Part shown: positions 44,869 through 53,649 of the stretch, one piece after another | Numbering within the stretch: position 1 is the stretch's first letter | Layout of the letters: each line of letters opens with the position of its first letter | Assembly (NCBI GenBank): GCA_938036825.1 | Contig: CALHWD010000021.1 | Span: 1 to 64,000, forward strand | DNA: 64,000 nucleotides | Direction of reading: 5' to 3' | From: an uncultured Candidatus Saccharibacteria bacterium | GTDB taxonomy: Bacteria > Patescibacteriota > Saccharimonadia > Saccharimonadales > Saccharimonadaceae | Notes under the pieces: model-generated | Seen by the model: only the letters and a program-made list of their open reading frames with translations | The model's database searches: none | What the model was told of the DNA's origin: nothing | Made by a program: the position numbers and the translations under genes

Positions 44869-46299
44869 TTACTTTCCACTGCGCGCCCGTGTGAAGCGTC
44901 GAGCAGCGTCGGTGGAGAACATGAGCACGATGATGATATTGACACCAATGAAGAGTAGCGTGCCAGCGGCCGACCACGTGACCCTGCCGATGGTCAGCCC
45001 AAATGAGCTAATCACCGCTGCGAGGCTAGCGATGCTCATCAGCAAAATCCGCGAGCGGTCGCTGCCACGGAAGGTCAGCCCCGCAAGAAAAATCACGATG
45101 CCAATCCATGTCGTCGATACAATGGCCGAGATAGTCGCCACGATATGCGTCGCACTCTCAATGCTCTGCAGCGGCAGGCCGCTCTCGTGAAAGATCCGCA
45201 CTACCTCCATACGTAAGTGGCTAAAGTTGAGAATCTCGAAGAAGGTGCTCATTGTGGCCACAGCAATCGCCAGGCCAATCATAATAATCCCAAGGGCGAT
45301 CTGTGGTGGGCGGCGGCTCAAAAATTGCGACATGAGGGTGGCGTGCTCATCGGGCATGGTCTCGTGCGTCGTTGCATCGAGGATTAGATCGGAGGGTGCG
45401 TCTTCGTCTTCGCTTGCCTTGGCACGGACACGGCCAAGCTCGATGACAGGCAGATCGCCATCGGTAATAATGTTATCTCCACCTCCGTTGCGCGAGTGGT
45501 AGCCCGTCGAGAAATCCTCCAGCACCGTCAGCTCAATCGAGCGAAGCGCGCGCGTGACTGTCTTGACGACGTAGTCGCGCTCGATGTCGGTGTTTTCGTC
45601 GATCTTGTGCGTCACTTGCAAGGTAAAAATTGATAACCCCACACTCTTGTCGTACGTACCAGCCGCGAGCCAGTCCACCTGATGCCCACCGGGTAGCAAC
45701 CACCCCTGGGGACAGCGCCAGAAGCGTACGTGATGGCGCTTGCCCGGGTTGCCATCGATCTCCTGCTGATAGGCAAAGTCCTGCTGCCGGCCAAACAGCA
45801 CTAGGGGCGAGACGGGTGCATTAGGATAGCTGCGCCGCGTTAGTGTGGCGAGGATGATCCGCCACGACGAGCGCACCGTTACATCATCAGCTAGCGCCCA
45901 GCCAGCGGCCGTCATGGCGCGATGCAACTGGGCCTCGCTACCACGAAAGGCGAGATTGACCGGATCTCCGAGGAGGCCATCTGGGGTGCGCGTCCGGCCA
46001 ATGAAATAATTGGGCACATAAATACTGCTCAAAATACGGTGCAAGCGTGGCAACGCAAAATACGCCGTTATCACCCACACCACAGCAAAGAACCCTACCA
46101 GCCACCAGCCACCAGTGTGCCAGCCCTCGCGCCACACCAGCCACACAAACCAAAATGACGCTGCCCCCGCAAAAATAAAGAACCCTTGATCGACCAACGC
46201 CGTGGGCGACCACACTGGTCGACGCAGCGCCAGAGATGAGCGCTGCTTATGCTCGGCAGCACCTGGCTCAGCGGCAGTGCGCGTGGCTGGCTTGCTCAT
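44869..46299 (-). CDS. LssY C-terminal domain membrane protein
   Basis: 476 residues. Two membrane helices near 40-80, then the LssY_C domain (residues ~85-265), recognised by ILSSIYVPNYFIGRTRTPDG, DPVNLAFRGSEAQLHRAM and WALADDVTVRSSWRI, and TGYHSRNGGGDNIITDGDLP. Four more helices fill the C-terminus. LssY_C occurs in membrane phosphatase-linked proteins with unproven function. The start overlaps the gmk stop by 4 bases (ATGA), so it is the second gene of a gmk-led unit. Confidence 0.8.
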   Translation of the reverse strand: MSKPATRTAAEPGAAEHKQRSSLALRRPVWSPTALVDQGFFIFAGAASFWFVWLVWREGWHTGGWWLVGFFAVVWVITAYFALPRLHRILSSIYVPNYFIGRTRTPDGLLGDPVNLAFRGSEAQLHRAMTAAGWALADDVTVRSSWRIILATLTRRSYPNAPVSPLVLFGRQQDFAYQQEIDGNPGKRHHVRFWRCPQGWLLPGGHQVDWLAAGTYDKSVGLSIFTLQVTHKIDENTDIERDYVVKTVTRALRSIELTVLEDFSTGYHSRNGGGDNIITDGDLPVIELGRVRAKASEDEDAPSDLILDATTHETMPDEHATLMSQFLSRRPPQIALGIIMIGLAIAVATMSTFFEILNFSHLRMEVVRIFHESGLPLQSIESATHIVATISAIVSTTWIGIVIFLAGLTFRGSDRSRILLMSIASLAAVISSFGLTIGRVTWSAAGTLLFIGVNIIIVLMFSTDAARRFTRARSGK

Positions 46300-47027
46300 A
46301 CATGCTCCGGGTGCTCGCGCAAGAGGCTATCGAGCAAGTCTCGCGCCGCCAAGCGAGCTTCGTCGTCCTTACGATTATACACATCTGGCTTGGAGGCAAT
46401 CGCCCGCACAATGCGCGCCGTCTCGTCGATATCATCGTTGATGACGAAGTGGTAGTATGGGACTTCGAGTGCGTGGGTAATTTCGCGGATTGCACTGGTA
46501 TAGCGCTTGGGCCACTCACGATCAAACTCCGCCTGCGAGGTATAGCGCACACTGAGGCGCCGCTGCCACTCTTGGAAGTTCGGTGGCAAGAGGAATATCG
46601 CGACCACGCCTGGGGAGAGCTTCTTGTACTCATCAACACCCTGCACATCAATATCCGTCACCGCAATCTTACCTGCATTGCGAATATCCTGAATCTGCCT
46701 GACCCCTGTACCATACAGTGTTCCATGGACAAACTTCGCCTCTACAAAGGCACGGCTTTGCAGCAGTTCTGCGGCAGTTGCTTCATCGATATAATGATAG
46801 TCGACTCCCTTTTGCTCCCACACACCTTTGTTTTGGCGAGGCTGACGGGTGGTGTACGAGACGATATCGGCAAACTCAGTGCTTGTGAGCAACCGCTGCT
46901 TGGTCGTATCCTTGCCTGCCCCAGAGATACCAACGAGCAGCACAATCCTCGTGTCGCAAACAAGCTGGCGCACTGCCTCAGTTGGCTGATACTGTTCGAT
47001 AAGTGATTGAAGATTCATCATAGTCAT
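46296..47027 (-). CDS. gmk: guanylate kinase
   Basis: 243 residues. P-loop VGISGAGKDTTKQRLL (family usually GPSGxGKST; here Asp replaces Ser), IVSYTTRQPR (GMP-binding Ser/Arg-Arg), the VDYHYID tyrosines, VTDIDVQGVDEYKK with the conserved Asp and Gly, and PPNFQEWQRRL. GMP + ATP to GDP + ADP. Longer than the usual 200 residues at both ends. The start is ambiguous among closely spaced ATGs (47027, 47021); a TATGAT box lies just upstream. Confidence 0.88.
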   Translation of the reverse strand: MTMMNLQSLIEQYQPTEAVRQLVCDTRIVLLVGISGAGKDTTKQRLLTSTEFADIVSYTTRQPRQNKGVWEQKGVDYHYIDEATAAELLQSRAFVEAKFVHGTLYGTGVRQIQDIRNAGKIAVTDIDVQGVDEYKKLSPGVVAIFLLPPNFQEWQRRLSVRYTSQAEFDREWPKRYTSAIREITHALEVPYYHFVINDDIDETARIVRAIASKPDVYNRKDDEARLAARDLLDSLLREHPEHV

Positions 47028-47083
47028 ATCATATTTATGATAGCACATCATAGAGGGTGGTTTCTCGCCCTTAGCATAAGAGG

Positions 47084-47581
47084 CTAGCTACTATTCTTGG
47101 TATTGTCTAGATCTATATGAAAGTAGTCTTCCAGGAACTCTTGGGAGTACTGATCGATATCTGTCATGTGTCCTCCGATACGCACACAATCAGGCATCCC
47201 CATATAATCTGGTTTCGTTACAGCGTGATGTCGCTTGTGCGCAATAATCAACGACGGTTGGAGCTGCTGCCCAGGTCTAAACTCATGATTAATCATTGCT
47301 GCGATCTCCTCTTCTCTACCGCGCGTTTGGTATGCCCACTGGCCACGGGCAATTGACTGCGCCGTGCGTCGTGCATCCGCATAGTGACGAGTAAAATGCA
47401 CTGGCATGCCGTCAAGAGTAAACGCATCGTTGCCATTGCTCAATTCTAGCGCAAGCCGCGCTAAGCTCACTGCTCGCCAATACCGATAATCGCTCTCTCT
47501 CTCTGCAGGTGGCACATTGTCATACACGAGTGCTCTGTCTATATCGGCCACCAATCGATCATAACGAATCTGCACTCGCAC
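47084..47581 (-). CDS. hypothetical protein
   Basis: 165 residues, not recognised. Soluble, with Arg/Tyr-rich helices (ERESDYRYWRAVSLARLALE) and a His-rich central part (LIIAHKRHHAVTKPDYMG), followed by an acidic C-terminal tail. No membrane span or catalytic signature. It lies 17 bases after the C-terminal lepA fragment and may be co-transcribed with it. AT-richer codon use, as in other unknown genes here. Confidence 0.5.
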   Translation of the reverse strand: MRVQIRYDRLVADIDRALVYDNVPPAERESDYRYWRAVSLARLALELSNGNDAFTLDGMPVHFTRHYADARRTAQSIARGQWAYQTRGREEEIAAMINHEFRPGQQLQPSLIIAHKRHHAVTKPDYMGMPDCVRIGGHMTDIDQYSQEFLEDYFHIDLDNTKNSS

Positions 47582-47598
47582 ACAGCTCCTGTTAGTTG

Positions 47599-48558
47599 TT
47601 AGTCTCGCTTGAGCATTACGGTAAAGGCTTCGCTGGGGATATCTACCTTGCCAAAGCGTTTCATGCGCTTCTTGCCGCGAGCTTGCTTGGCAAGGAGTTT
47701 CTTTTTGCGGCTCACATCACCGCCGTAGAGATAGCCAGTGACATCTTTGCGGTAGGCACCAATATTTTCGCGGGCAATAAACTTCCCACCAATCGCCGCC
47801 TGCAGTGCCACCTCAAAGCTCTGGCGCGGCACGACATCCTTGAGCTTCTTCACCACCTCGCGCCCCAGCCGCTGCGACTCCGAGCGGTGACACATAACGC
47901 TAAGCGCATCAACCATCTCACCTGCCACGTAGAAATCCACGCGCACTAAATCCTCCGCTTGGTAGCCCCGTAGTTCATAATTAAACGAACCGTAGCCACT
48001 AGTGACCGACTTGAGTTGGTCATAAAAATCCGTCAAGAGATTAGCCAGTGGTGCCGCAAAGGAGATGAGGGCACGCTCGTCGATGTAACTGAGGTTCTTT
48101 TGCCGCCCACGCTTGCTAACGATGAGCTGGATCACCGCGCCGATATAATCTTGGGGCACAACGATTTCACCGTCAATCCACGGCTCGCGAATCTCCTTGA
48201 TCTGGGCTGGGTCAGGTAGTTCGCTGGCAGACTTGATATCTAGCCCATCGCCGTTAGTTAAGCTCACTTGGTAATCGGTACTTGGGTTGGTGACGATGAG
48301 GTCCAAATTGTACTCGCGCTCCAGCCGCTCACGAATGATATCCATATGCAAGAGGCCAAGGAAGCCAATCCGCACGCCATAACCCAACACCGGCGAATTC
48401 TCTGGCTCAAACTGCAGCGCACTATCACTCAGGCTCAACCGCTCAATCGCCTCCTTCAGGTCATTATAATCTTCATTAGACACTGGAAAGAACCCTGCAT
48501 AGACGAAGGGCTTGACTTCTTTGTAGCCAGGGAGAGGCTGGACGGTTATTAACGACAT
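47599..48558 (-). CDS. lepA: elongation factor 4 (LepA), C-terminal half of a split gene
   Basis: 319 residues matching LepA from domain III to the end: QPLPGYKEVKPFVYAGFFPV, GFLGLLHMDIIRERLEREYN (family-diagnostic), RVDFYVAGEMVDALSVMCHR, and the C-terminal tail GKKRMKRFGKVDIPSEAF. It lacks the GTPase and domain II, which lie 5.7 kb upstream at 54277-55377. The half has its own ATG (MSLIT are extra residues) and a TATAAT 10 bases before it, so it looks expressed rather than decayed. EF4 back-translocates stalled ribosomes; function would need assembly of the two halves. Confidence 0.92.
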   Translation of the reverse strand: MSLITVQPLPGYKEVKPFVYAGFFPVSNEDYNDLKEAIERLSLSDSALQFEPENSPVLGYGVRIGFLGLLHMDIIRERLEREYNLDLIVTNPSTDYQVSLTNGDGLDIKSASELPDPAQIKEIREPWIDGEIVVPQDYIGAVIQLIVSKRGRQKNLSYIDERALISFAAPLANLLTDFYDQLKSVTSGYGSFNYELRGYQAEDLVRVDFYVAGEMVDALSVMCHRSESQRLGREVVKKLKDVVPRQSFEVALQAAIGGKFIARENIGAYRKDVTGYLYGGDVSRKKKLLAKQARGKKRMKRFGKVDIPSEAFTVMLKRD

Positions 48559-48564
48559 ATTAAG

Positions 48565-48574
48565 CTATATTATA
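48565..48574. repeat. left copy of 10-bp direct repeat flanking the lepA insert
   Basis: CTATATTATA, identical to 54266-54275. It lies 7 bases beyond the start codon of the C-terminal lepA half. May be a target-site duplication or a chance match of two AT-rich promoter boxes. Confidence 0.35.
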
Positions 48575-48622
48575 GCACCTTGCTGGCACGACGGGGATAC
48601 ATAGCTCGCAGCTTACATACTT

Positions 48623-48895
48623 CTATCTAGGGTGTCTTTTGCGTTTTATATGTTCTAAAGTCTTTTCTGTGGTATAGCGATGAAAACCAGAATTAAGAAG
48701 ATCCTCTGCTACTACAGGGTCAACGTGGCCGCCCTCAGCAAGACGACTAAGGCGTATGCTAGCCTTTTCAGCATTGGGATCTGTAAGCATTGCTTCCTGG
48801 ACTGACTGTGGACGAGCTGCTCTACTCATCTCATCCTCGGCAATAACAGGATCCATATCACCAGTTTCTACCTTCGCGGCTAGCTCAGCCGACAA
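48623..48895 (-). CDS. small protein with an internal duplicated motif
   Basis: 90 residues from a TTG start at 48895; no better start is in frame after an upstream stop. Two copies of a ~20-residue motif: GDMDPVIAEDEMSR and GHVDPVVAEDLLNS, each preceded by a short helix. Helical, soluble, ending in a basic tail (HIKRKRHPR). No family recognised. It follows the 43-residue ORF and lies at the lepA C-half end of the insert. Confidence 0.5.
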   Translation of the reverse strand: MSAELAAKVETGDMDPVIAEDEMSRAARPQSVQEAMLTDPNAEKASIRLSRLAEGGHVDPVVAEDLLNSGFHRYTTEKTLEHIKRKRHPR

Positions 48896-48921
48896 TTTAC
48901 CAAGCTGTGCATCCCTTTGAT

Positions 48922-49053
48922 CTACCCCCCTCTGAACTTAAGAACATTTCCACCAAGGCTGATAATATCCCAAGAAGCACTTATATTTTTTAAAAGACTA
49001 CGCTTTTCTTTCACAGCACGATACTCCATAAATAGCTTATTAATGAATCTCAT
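48922..49053 (-). CDS. small basic ORF in the lepA insert
   Basis: 43 residues starting MRFINKLFMEYRAVKEKRSL; basic, helical in the first half. A consensus-like TTGACA lies 17 bases before a TATCAT that overlaps the ATG; in that case the internal ATG (MEYRAV) might be the true leaderless start. It ends 26 bases before the TTG start of the 90-residue gene, so the two may form a pair. Short enough to be chance. Confidence 0.35.
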   Translation of the reverse strand: MRFINKLFMEYRAVKEKRSLLKNISASWDIISLGGNVLKFRGG

Positions 49054-49119
49054 GATATAATTATTATTTATAAATGTCAATGGTACCACCCTACCCCGTA
49101 CCTAACATTTAGTCACTTC

Positions 49120-49689
49120 TTAAGTTGAAGGAGATGAGTTGGATGTTACCTTTCGCACAAAAGCTGCCTTACCTGCCGTATATGCCTCTCTGTTGTGTCG
49201 ATACTGCTGCGCCAGCTCGTGTTTGAGTTTGGTATACTTCTCGCGCAAGACGCGGCTACTCCGCAGGCGATCACGAAAGATAATCTTTGGCGACGGCATC
49301 GCCTTTGCCTGCTCGACATGGAGATGATACTTCTGGCGTAGCGGATCATCCACGTCATAGCCTTTGCCAAACTCCATTGTCAGTTCCGTCTCAGCATTAG
49401 TCATATTTTCGTAGCCAAGCGGGCGAAGTTGCTCTATCAGCCGTTGCTTCGTTCTACTATCAAGCTTGCTTACAATGAGTAGGCTATCAATAATTGGTTT
49501 GGCTGCCAAACCCGGCACCGCTGTGCTACCAATATGCTCGATGGCGCACACCTCATCACCCAGCGCATCACTTACCCGCGCTGCCTCAGCCATGAATAAC
49601 TGTTGCCACCGTTCAGCATATGGCACTACCTCTATAGGAAAGAGCTGGCCAATTTCTTCTGGTGTCATGGCGTCAAATTTACTCATCAT
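49120..49689 (-). CDS. GrpB family protein (UPF0157)
   Basis: 189 residues. The GrpB signature is complete: IEVVPYAERWQQLF, then CAIEHIGSTAVPGLAAKPIIDSL, with the Gly-Ser and distal Asp of a nucleotidyltransferase fold, and YHLHVEQ (usually RTHHLHV). The C-terminal half is helical with HELAQQYRHNREAYTAGKAAFVRKV. Molecular activity of GrpB is not proven. Last gene of the accessory series, 2 bases after the S51-like peptidase gene. Confidence 0.85.
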   Translation of the reverse strand: MMSKFDAMTPEEIGQLFPIEVVPYAERWQQLFMAEAARVSDALGDEVCAIEHIGSTAVPGLAAKPIIDSLLIVSKLDSRTKQRLIEQLRPLGYENMTNAETELTMEFGKGYDVDDPLRQKYHLHVEQAKAMPSPKIIFRDRLRSSRVLREKYTKLKHELAQQYRHNREAYTAGKAAFVRKVTSNSSPST

Positions 49690-49691
49690 GG

Positions 49692-50267
49692 TTACCTCTC
49701 TATATGAACATGCTCACCTTCACGCAGTCGCACTGTTGGCACCGTAGGAAACGCCGTTGCGAGCGCATCGGCATCTGCAGCAGTACGCCGCTCCGCAGGA
49801 TTATCGGCATTATAGTGGACAACAACATTCATTGGTAAGATGGCCGAACCAGTATCAATCCCTTGATGACTCAAAAAATGCTGTGCAAGATAGTTCGCTC
49901 CAGCCGATGAGCCAATATAAACTTTGCCACGCAGTAGTCGTTCTACCTCTGAGAAGTCATGAAGTTCTTGCAATAGTCGGGTTGTTCTACCACCGTGAAC
50001 GTAGATAATATGAGCGCGTCGAACTTGCTCAACAAAATGGCTTTTGCTTGCCAATTCTCGTTTCGCTACAGGAAAATATTGATTATACCAGCCCGCCCAA
50101 TCATCAAACTTCTGTCGCCATTCTTCATGCGGGCTAGCAAAGAACACATCAAGAATTCTAAGCTCATCTTGCCGTCCTGCAAAGAAATTTTGCAAATAGC
50201 TACCAAAGTTACCCGCCCAACGCTCTGCGCCACCGCAAAGGATATATGTCGTTTTTGTTAGCTTCAC
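49692..50267 (-). CDS. peptidase S51-like protein
   Basis: 191 residues. Family marks: early ILCGGAERW, IIYVHGGRTTRLLQ (cf. GGGNT in dipeptidase E), and the nucleophile elbow VYIGSSAGANYLAQ with the Ser in GSSAGA. A His near residue 151 (VVVHYN) could be the catalytic His. Such enzymes (PepE, cyanophycinase-related) cleave Asp-X dipeptides or related bonds. It lies 3 bases after the SDR gene and 2 bases before grpB-like; a tight unit. Confidence 0.75.
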   Translation of the reverse strand: MKLTKTTYILCGGAERWAGNFGSYLQNFFAGRQDELRILDVFFASPHEEWRQKFDDWAGWYNQYFPVAKRELASKSHFVEQVRRAHIIYVHGGRTTRLLQELHDFSEVERLLRGKVYIGSSAGANYLAQHFLSHQGIDTGSAILPMNVVVHYNADNPAERRTAADADALATAFPTVPTVRLREGEHVHIER

Positions 50268-50270
50268 TTC

Positions 50271-51023
50271 CTATCGCCTTCCACCATCAACTGGTATTAC
50301 GGTGCCCGTTATATACCTTGCTGCATCACTCGCAAGGAAGACGATAACTCGTGCAATGTCACGAGGATGAGCAATACGACCAAGAAGAATCTGCTTTTTA
50401 GCGTCTGCTATGACATCACTTGGGAGGTCTTTATTCATGTCCGTGTCCACCCAACCAGGAGCAACACCATTCACTCGTATATAGGGTGCATACTGCGTAG
50501 CAAGTGTCTTTGTTATTGATTGAACCGCCGCTTTGCTAGCAGCATAGTCTATATTGTCGGGATAAAAATCAAACATCCCGGCTGTCGATGCGACATTGAT
50601 TATAGATCCTTGGCCAGCAGTTTCTTGTATCATACGCCCAAAGATCTTCCCCGACAAAAGAACACTATAGACATTTGTATCAAAAATCGTTCGATAATCC
50701 GCAAAAGTGTGCTCTTCATACGGTTTGTCAATAATGACTCCTACGTTATTAACAACGATATCAAGCGACGAGAAAGTACATTTTATACGATCCGCTATAG
50801 CTTGCACCGCAGCTTCATCAGATACATCAGCCTGAATCGCGATAACCTTCACTTTGTAACGATTACTCATCTCATGAACTATCTTTTGTACACTATGCTG
50901 GGCAGATGATTTATAATTCATAACCACATTCGCCCCAGCATGAGCAAACTCTTCAGCAGTTGCACGCCCGATACCTCTTACAGCTCCCGTTATAAGTACT
51001 GTTTTGCCCGCCAATCCATCCAT
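50271..51023 (-). CDS. short-chain dehydrogenase/reductase
   Basis: 250 residues, FabG-like classic SDR. Nucleotide-binding TGAVRGIGRATA, the NNVG (NNAG type) motif, catalytic Ser in INVASTAG and YAASK with Tyr/Lys, PGWVDTDM, and a C-terminal VIPVDGGRR. NADP(H) is suggested by the early basic residues after the Gly motif. Substrate unknown. It lies 9 bases after the NUDIX gene at 51033-51605 and 3 bases before the S51-like gene. Confidence 0.9.
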   Translation of the reverse strand: MDGLAGKTVLITGAVRGIGRATAEEFAHAGANVVMNYKSSAQHSVQKIVHEMSNRYKVKVIAIQADVSDEAAVQAIADRIKCTFSSLDIVVNNVGVIIDKPYEEHTFADYRTIFDTNVYSVLLSGKIFGRMIQETAGQGSIINVASTAGMFDFYPDNIDYAASKAAVQSITKTLATQYAPYIRVNGVAPGWVDTDMNKDLPSDVIADAKKQILLGRIAHPRDIARVIVFLASDAARYITGTVIPVDGGRR

Positions 51024-51032
51024 TGCTAATTG

Positions 51033-51605
51033 CTATGCTACCTCTCCCTTATTTCTATCAATGAAATCATTGCTGTATAGATACCGTAATAATACCATCG
51101 CGATTCTATCCTCGCGCATGTCACCTTTCAAGGCCATTTCGCGCACCTCATCATACGAGAACCACAGGTCTGTCTGAATCACTTCGCCGTCCTCAAGTTG
51201 CTGCCCATCATCACTTTTTATAAAATTCGTTGCAACAAATGTATATAAATCCCACTTCACCGTCGCACCAAGTGTCGAGGTATGAATATGCTGCGGATCG
51301 ACAATCGTGTAGCCCGTCTCTTCTTGCACCTCATGCACAGCCTTCGTCGTCGCGGCTTGAATTATGTCAACATGCTGAGCGCGAGCGGCTTGGTAATCGG
51401 CACGTGAATCAAATACCTTACCCCCTGGCAGGCGATAATCATATCCATCCAGCTCATGACGAAATTCGCGGGTGAGCAAGATTTTACCACTGTTTTGATC
51501 ATCAAGTATAATGCGCACGCCTGGCGCTCGCACCACCCTTTCCCAGCCCTTGTCATTATGTTGGACATCAAACATCATGCTCGCAAAAGCTGTGTGCCAG
51601 CCCAT
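51033..51605 (-). CDS. NUDIX hydrolase
   Basis: 190 residues. NUDIX box: GGKVFDSR, an unusually long stretch (about 22 residues with ARAQHVDIIQAATTKA), then VHEVQEETGY with the catalytic REXXEEXG-like Glu residues, so the box carries an extended loop. Preceded by YRLPGGK. Acts on a nucleoside diphosphate linked to an unknown group. Starts 86 bases after the preceding NUDIX gene; no own promoter is clear. Confidence 0.82.
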   Translation of the reverse strand: MGWHTAFASMMFDVQHNDKGWERVVRAPGVRIILDDQNSGKILLTREFRHELDGYDYRLPGGKVFDSRADYQAARAQHVDIIQAATTKAVHEVQEETGYTIVDPQHIHTSTLGATVKWDLYTFVATNFIKSDDGQQLEDGEVIQTDLWFSYDEVREMALKGDMREDRIAMVLLRYLYSNDFIDRNKGEVA

Positions 51606-51691
51606 TTTTGCTTCGCTTTCCCGTTATGTGTTGTGTCCTTTTCTGTCAGGAGTCTTTCTTGCGTCATACCAATCCTCTACTAGGCAGAATA

Positions 51692-52201
51692 TTACCGTTC
51701 CTCTATCATCTGCACCACACCCGTCTCGCTATACCGCTGGTAGGCAGTGAGAATCTGGCGTGTAGCATCATTCGTATTGAGCTGCAATGCTTCGTCTAGC
51801 AAAAACCACTGGCCTGTCGCTACTTCCTCAGTATCGGTGTGCAATGCCTCACTTTGCCATTGCTTAAGGCAAAACACTACGGTAAAGGCTTGCGTGTCAC
51901 CATCAGGATAATGATACACCCGCCCTGGTCCAGACTGCGTTGCAAAGAGCTCGAGGTCGCTGGCGTGCGCAGTGATTCCTGCTTCTTCACGTAGTTCATG
52001 TAGTGCCGCGCTGGCGTAACTATCGCCTTCCTCGACGTGGCCGCCTACTGTGCTCCAGCGGTCGAAGGCTTTGGCGTAGATGAGTTTGACACGCCCTGCT
52101 TCATCAACCGGCAAGACATCAACAGTCGTCGTGAGTAATTTCTTATCCCCAACCTTCTGGCGCAACTGCCACACATATGAGCCAACGTACCCCATATTCA
52201 T
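51692..52201 (-). CDS. NUDIX hydrolase
   Basis: 169 residues with a regular 23-residue NUDIX box: GGHVEEGDSYASAALHELRE followed by EAG. The upstream strand carries KLIYAKAFDRWSTVGG, typical of MutT-like proteins. The downstream TEEVATGQWFLLDEAL is a usual closing segment. The start overlaps the stop of the YdcF-like gene by 4 bases (ATGA), hence coupled. Substrate not inferable. Confidence 0.88.
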   Translation of the reverse strand: MNMGYVGSYVWQLRQKVGDKKLLTTTVDVLPVDEAGRVKLIYAKAFDRWSTVGGHVEEGDSYASAALHELREEAGITAHASDLELFATQSGPGRVYHYPDGDTQAFTVVFCLKQWQSEALHTDTEEVATGQWFLLDEALQLNTNDATRQILTAYQRYSETGVVQMIEER

Positions 52202-53040
52202 TCTCCTTTCTCTGCCGCCAGCAGATGATCAATGGTACTTTCTATTATGATTTTAGCATATTCGTTGAGGATGAGGTAGCGACCACGGTCGGTTGCTACC
52301 CATGTGTTCGTTCTCAAGGCTGGGCTTGGCTCAGGGCTTGTGGTAAAGATCTCTACTGGCCACGGCGCAAACTTATACATATTCATCTCTGCACGGCGAA
52401 CATTAAATTCGCTCGTCACCAATGTAATGCGTCGTGGACACCACAGCATCGCTTCCCAGCAGTCAATACTACGCTTCACATTGTCTGGGATGGATATCGA
52501 TCGATCTTCGATGATGATATCTCTTGCCGGGACACCATGAGTTAGAGCATACTCCGCCATGCGCCAAGCTTCGGCTACAGGAGTATCTTTGCCGTAGGCA
52601 ACTGCCCAGCGCGGTGAGGCACCAGCAATCGTTATTTTGGGAGCAACACCAGCATGATACAACTCCACTGCAGTAGCAATTCGCCGATTCTCTGCCGAGC
52701 CAAACACCAACATTACATCCGGCCGCCTTGGTGGGTTACCCTTCGCGAGTACCTCGTAGAGTGTGGCAGCTTCGCTATGATGAGCATGTTGAGCCAAATA
52801 ATCAGCGAATTGCACTGTAAACCGATGAAGCTTCGCTATAGTATCATCAAAATCATAAAGCTCATAATGATCAAAAACAGCTGTATCGATACCAGCGTGA
52901 TGTGCAATCCGCTTCAGCTCCGTAAACAACCGCGGCCGTGCGTCAAGATAATCCTGGCGCCGAGCTAACCGTGGTGATTCTTGGCGCATCATTGTGCGCA
53001 GTTCACTGGCCGATGGCAATTCCACACTACTCGTCCGCAC
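52198..53040 (-). CDS. YdcF/DUF218-like protein
   Basis: 280 residues. DUF218 marks: PDVMLVFGSAENRRIATAVELY, KITIAGASPRW, PARDIIIEDRSISIPDNVKRS and RRITLVTSEFNVRRAEMNMYKF, where the Glu-Asp-Ser and Ser-Glu-Phe residues form the conserved pocket. No membrane segment. A GTG start at 53040 is favoured by AGGAG 6 bases upstream; it overlaps the preceding NUDIX gene by 14 bases. DUF218 proteins may bind SAM or act on envelope precursors; role unproven. Confidence 0.8.
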   Translation of the reverse strand: MRTSSVELPSASELRTMMRQESPRLARRQDYLDARPRLFTELKRIAHHAGIDTAVFDHYELYDFDDTIAKLHRFTVQFADYLAQHAHHSEAATLYEVLAKGNPPRRPDVMLVFGSAENRRIATAVELYHAGVAPKITIAGASPRWAVAYGKDTPVAEAWRMAEYALTHGVPARDIIIEDRSISIPDNVKRSIDCWEAMLWCPRRITLVTSEFNVRRAEMNMYKFAPWPVEIFTTSPEPSPALRTNTWVATDRGRYLILNEYAKIIIESTIDHLLAAEKGE

Positions 53041-53605
53041 GAGAATCTCCTGCTTGCTGGAGGGTACTGGCGAGCAAGGCCCAGGCAGCGAGCATGGCAT
53101 AGTTGGTGATTACACCAGTAGCGACCATACGGTGGATGGTGGCAATTGGCAGCCACTCAGAGATAATTTGCTCGGTGTCATCCGGCCGGTGTTGGTGGTT
53201 TGTCCCAGCATATTCGCCGTGAACCACATGGAGCTTCGCACTGGTGCGACGATTATCAGCATAGAGCCAGCCACATTCCCGCACATTCGTCATGGCAATG
53301 CCCGACTCCTCAGCCAGCTCTCGCTGCGCCGCCGCGCACACATCCTCACCCGCCTCAATCTTCCCGCCCGGAAACTGATACAACACCTCATCCACCGGGT
53401 ACGAATACTCTTGCTGCACCAAAATATTATCACCTCGGCGACACACTACGATTACCCCACCATGCCCATGGTAGGGGTGATGGATATACTGGATGGTCTT
53501 TCCATTTGGTAGCTCTACTGTATCTTCTGCGACAGTGAGCCGAGGATGCTCGAAGAGCGTCCGCGACGACAGCATGCGCCATTTTTGCAGCTGATGTGAT
53601 GACAT
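53027..53605 (-). CDS. NUDIX hydrolase, ADP-ribose pyrophosphatase-like
   Basis: 192 residues. Arrangement HHPYHGHGGVIVVCRRGDNI, QEYSYPVDEVLYQFPGGKIE, AGEDVCAAAQRELAEESGI resembles NudF/ADP-ribose pyrophosphatases (VrQyR-x-P-v-G-x-x-l-E-x-PGG), with Tyr in place of one Arg. First gene of the coupled group NUDIX - YdcF-like - NUDIX - NUDIX - SDR - S51-like - GrpB. A TATTTT box ends 7 bases before the ATG (leaderless). Confidence 0.87.
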   Translation of the reverse strand: MSSHQLQKWRMLSSRTLFEHPRLTVAEDTVELPNGKTIQYIHHPYHGHGGVIVVCRRGDNILVQQEYSYPVDEVLYQFPGGKIEAGEDVCAAAQRELAEESGIAMTNVRECGWLYADNRRTSAKLHVVHGEYAGTNHQHRPDDTEQIISEWLPIATIHRMVATGVITNYAMLAAWALLASTLQQAGDSRADE

Positions 53606-53649
53606 GGTTGGTAAAATATGGATAATAGCTTTACCTATTTGACCCTTTC

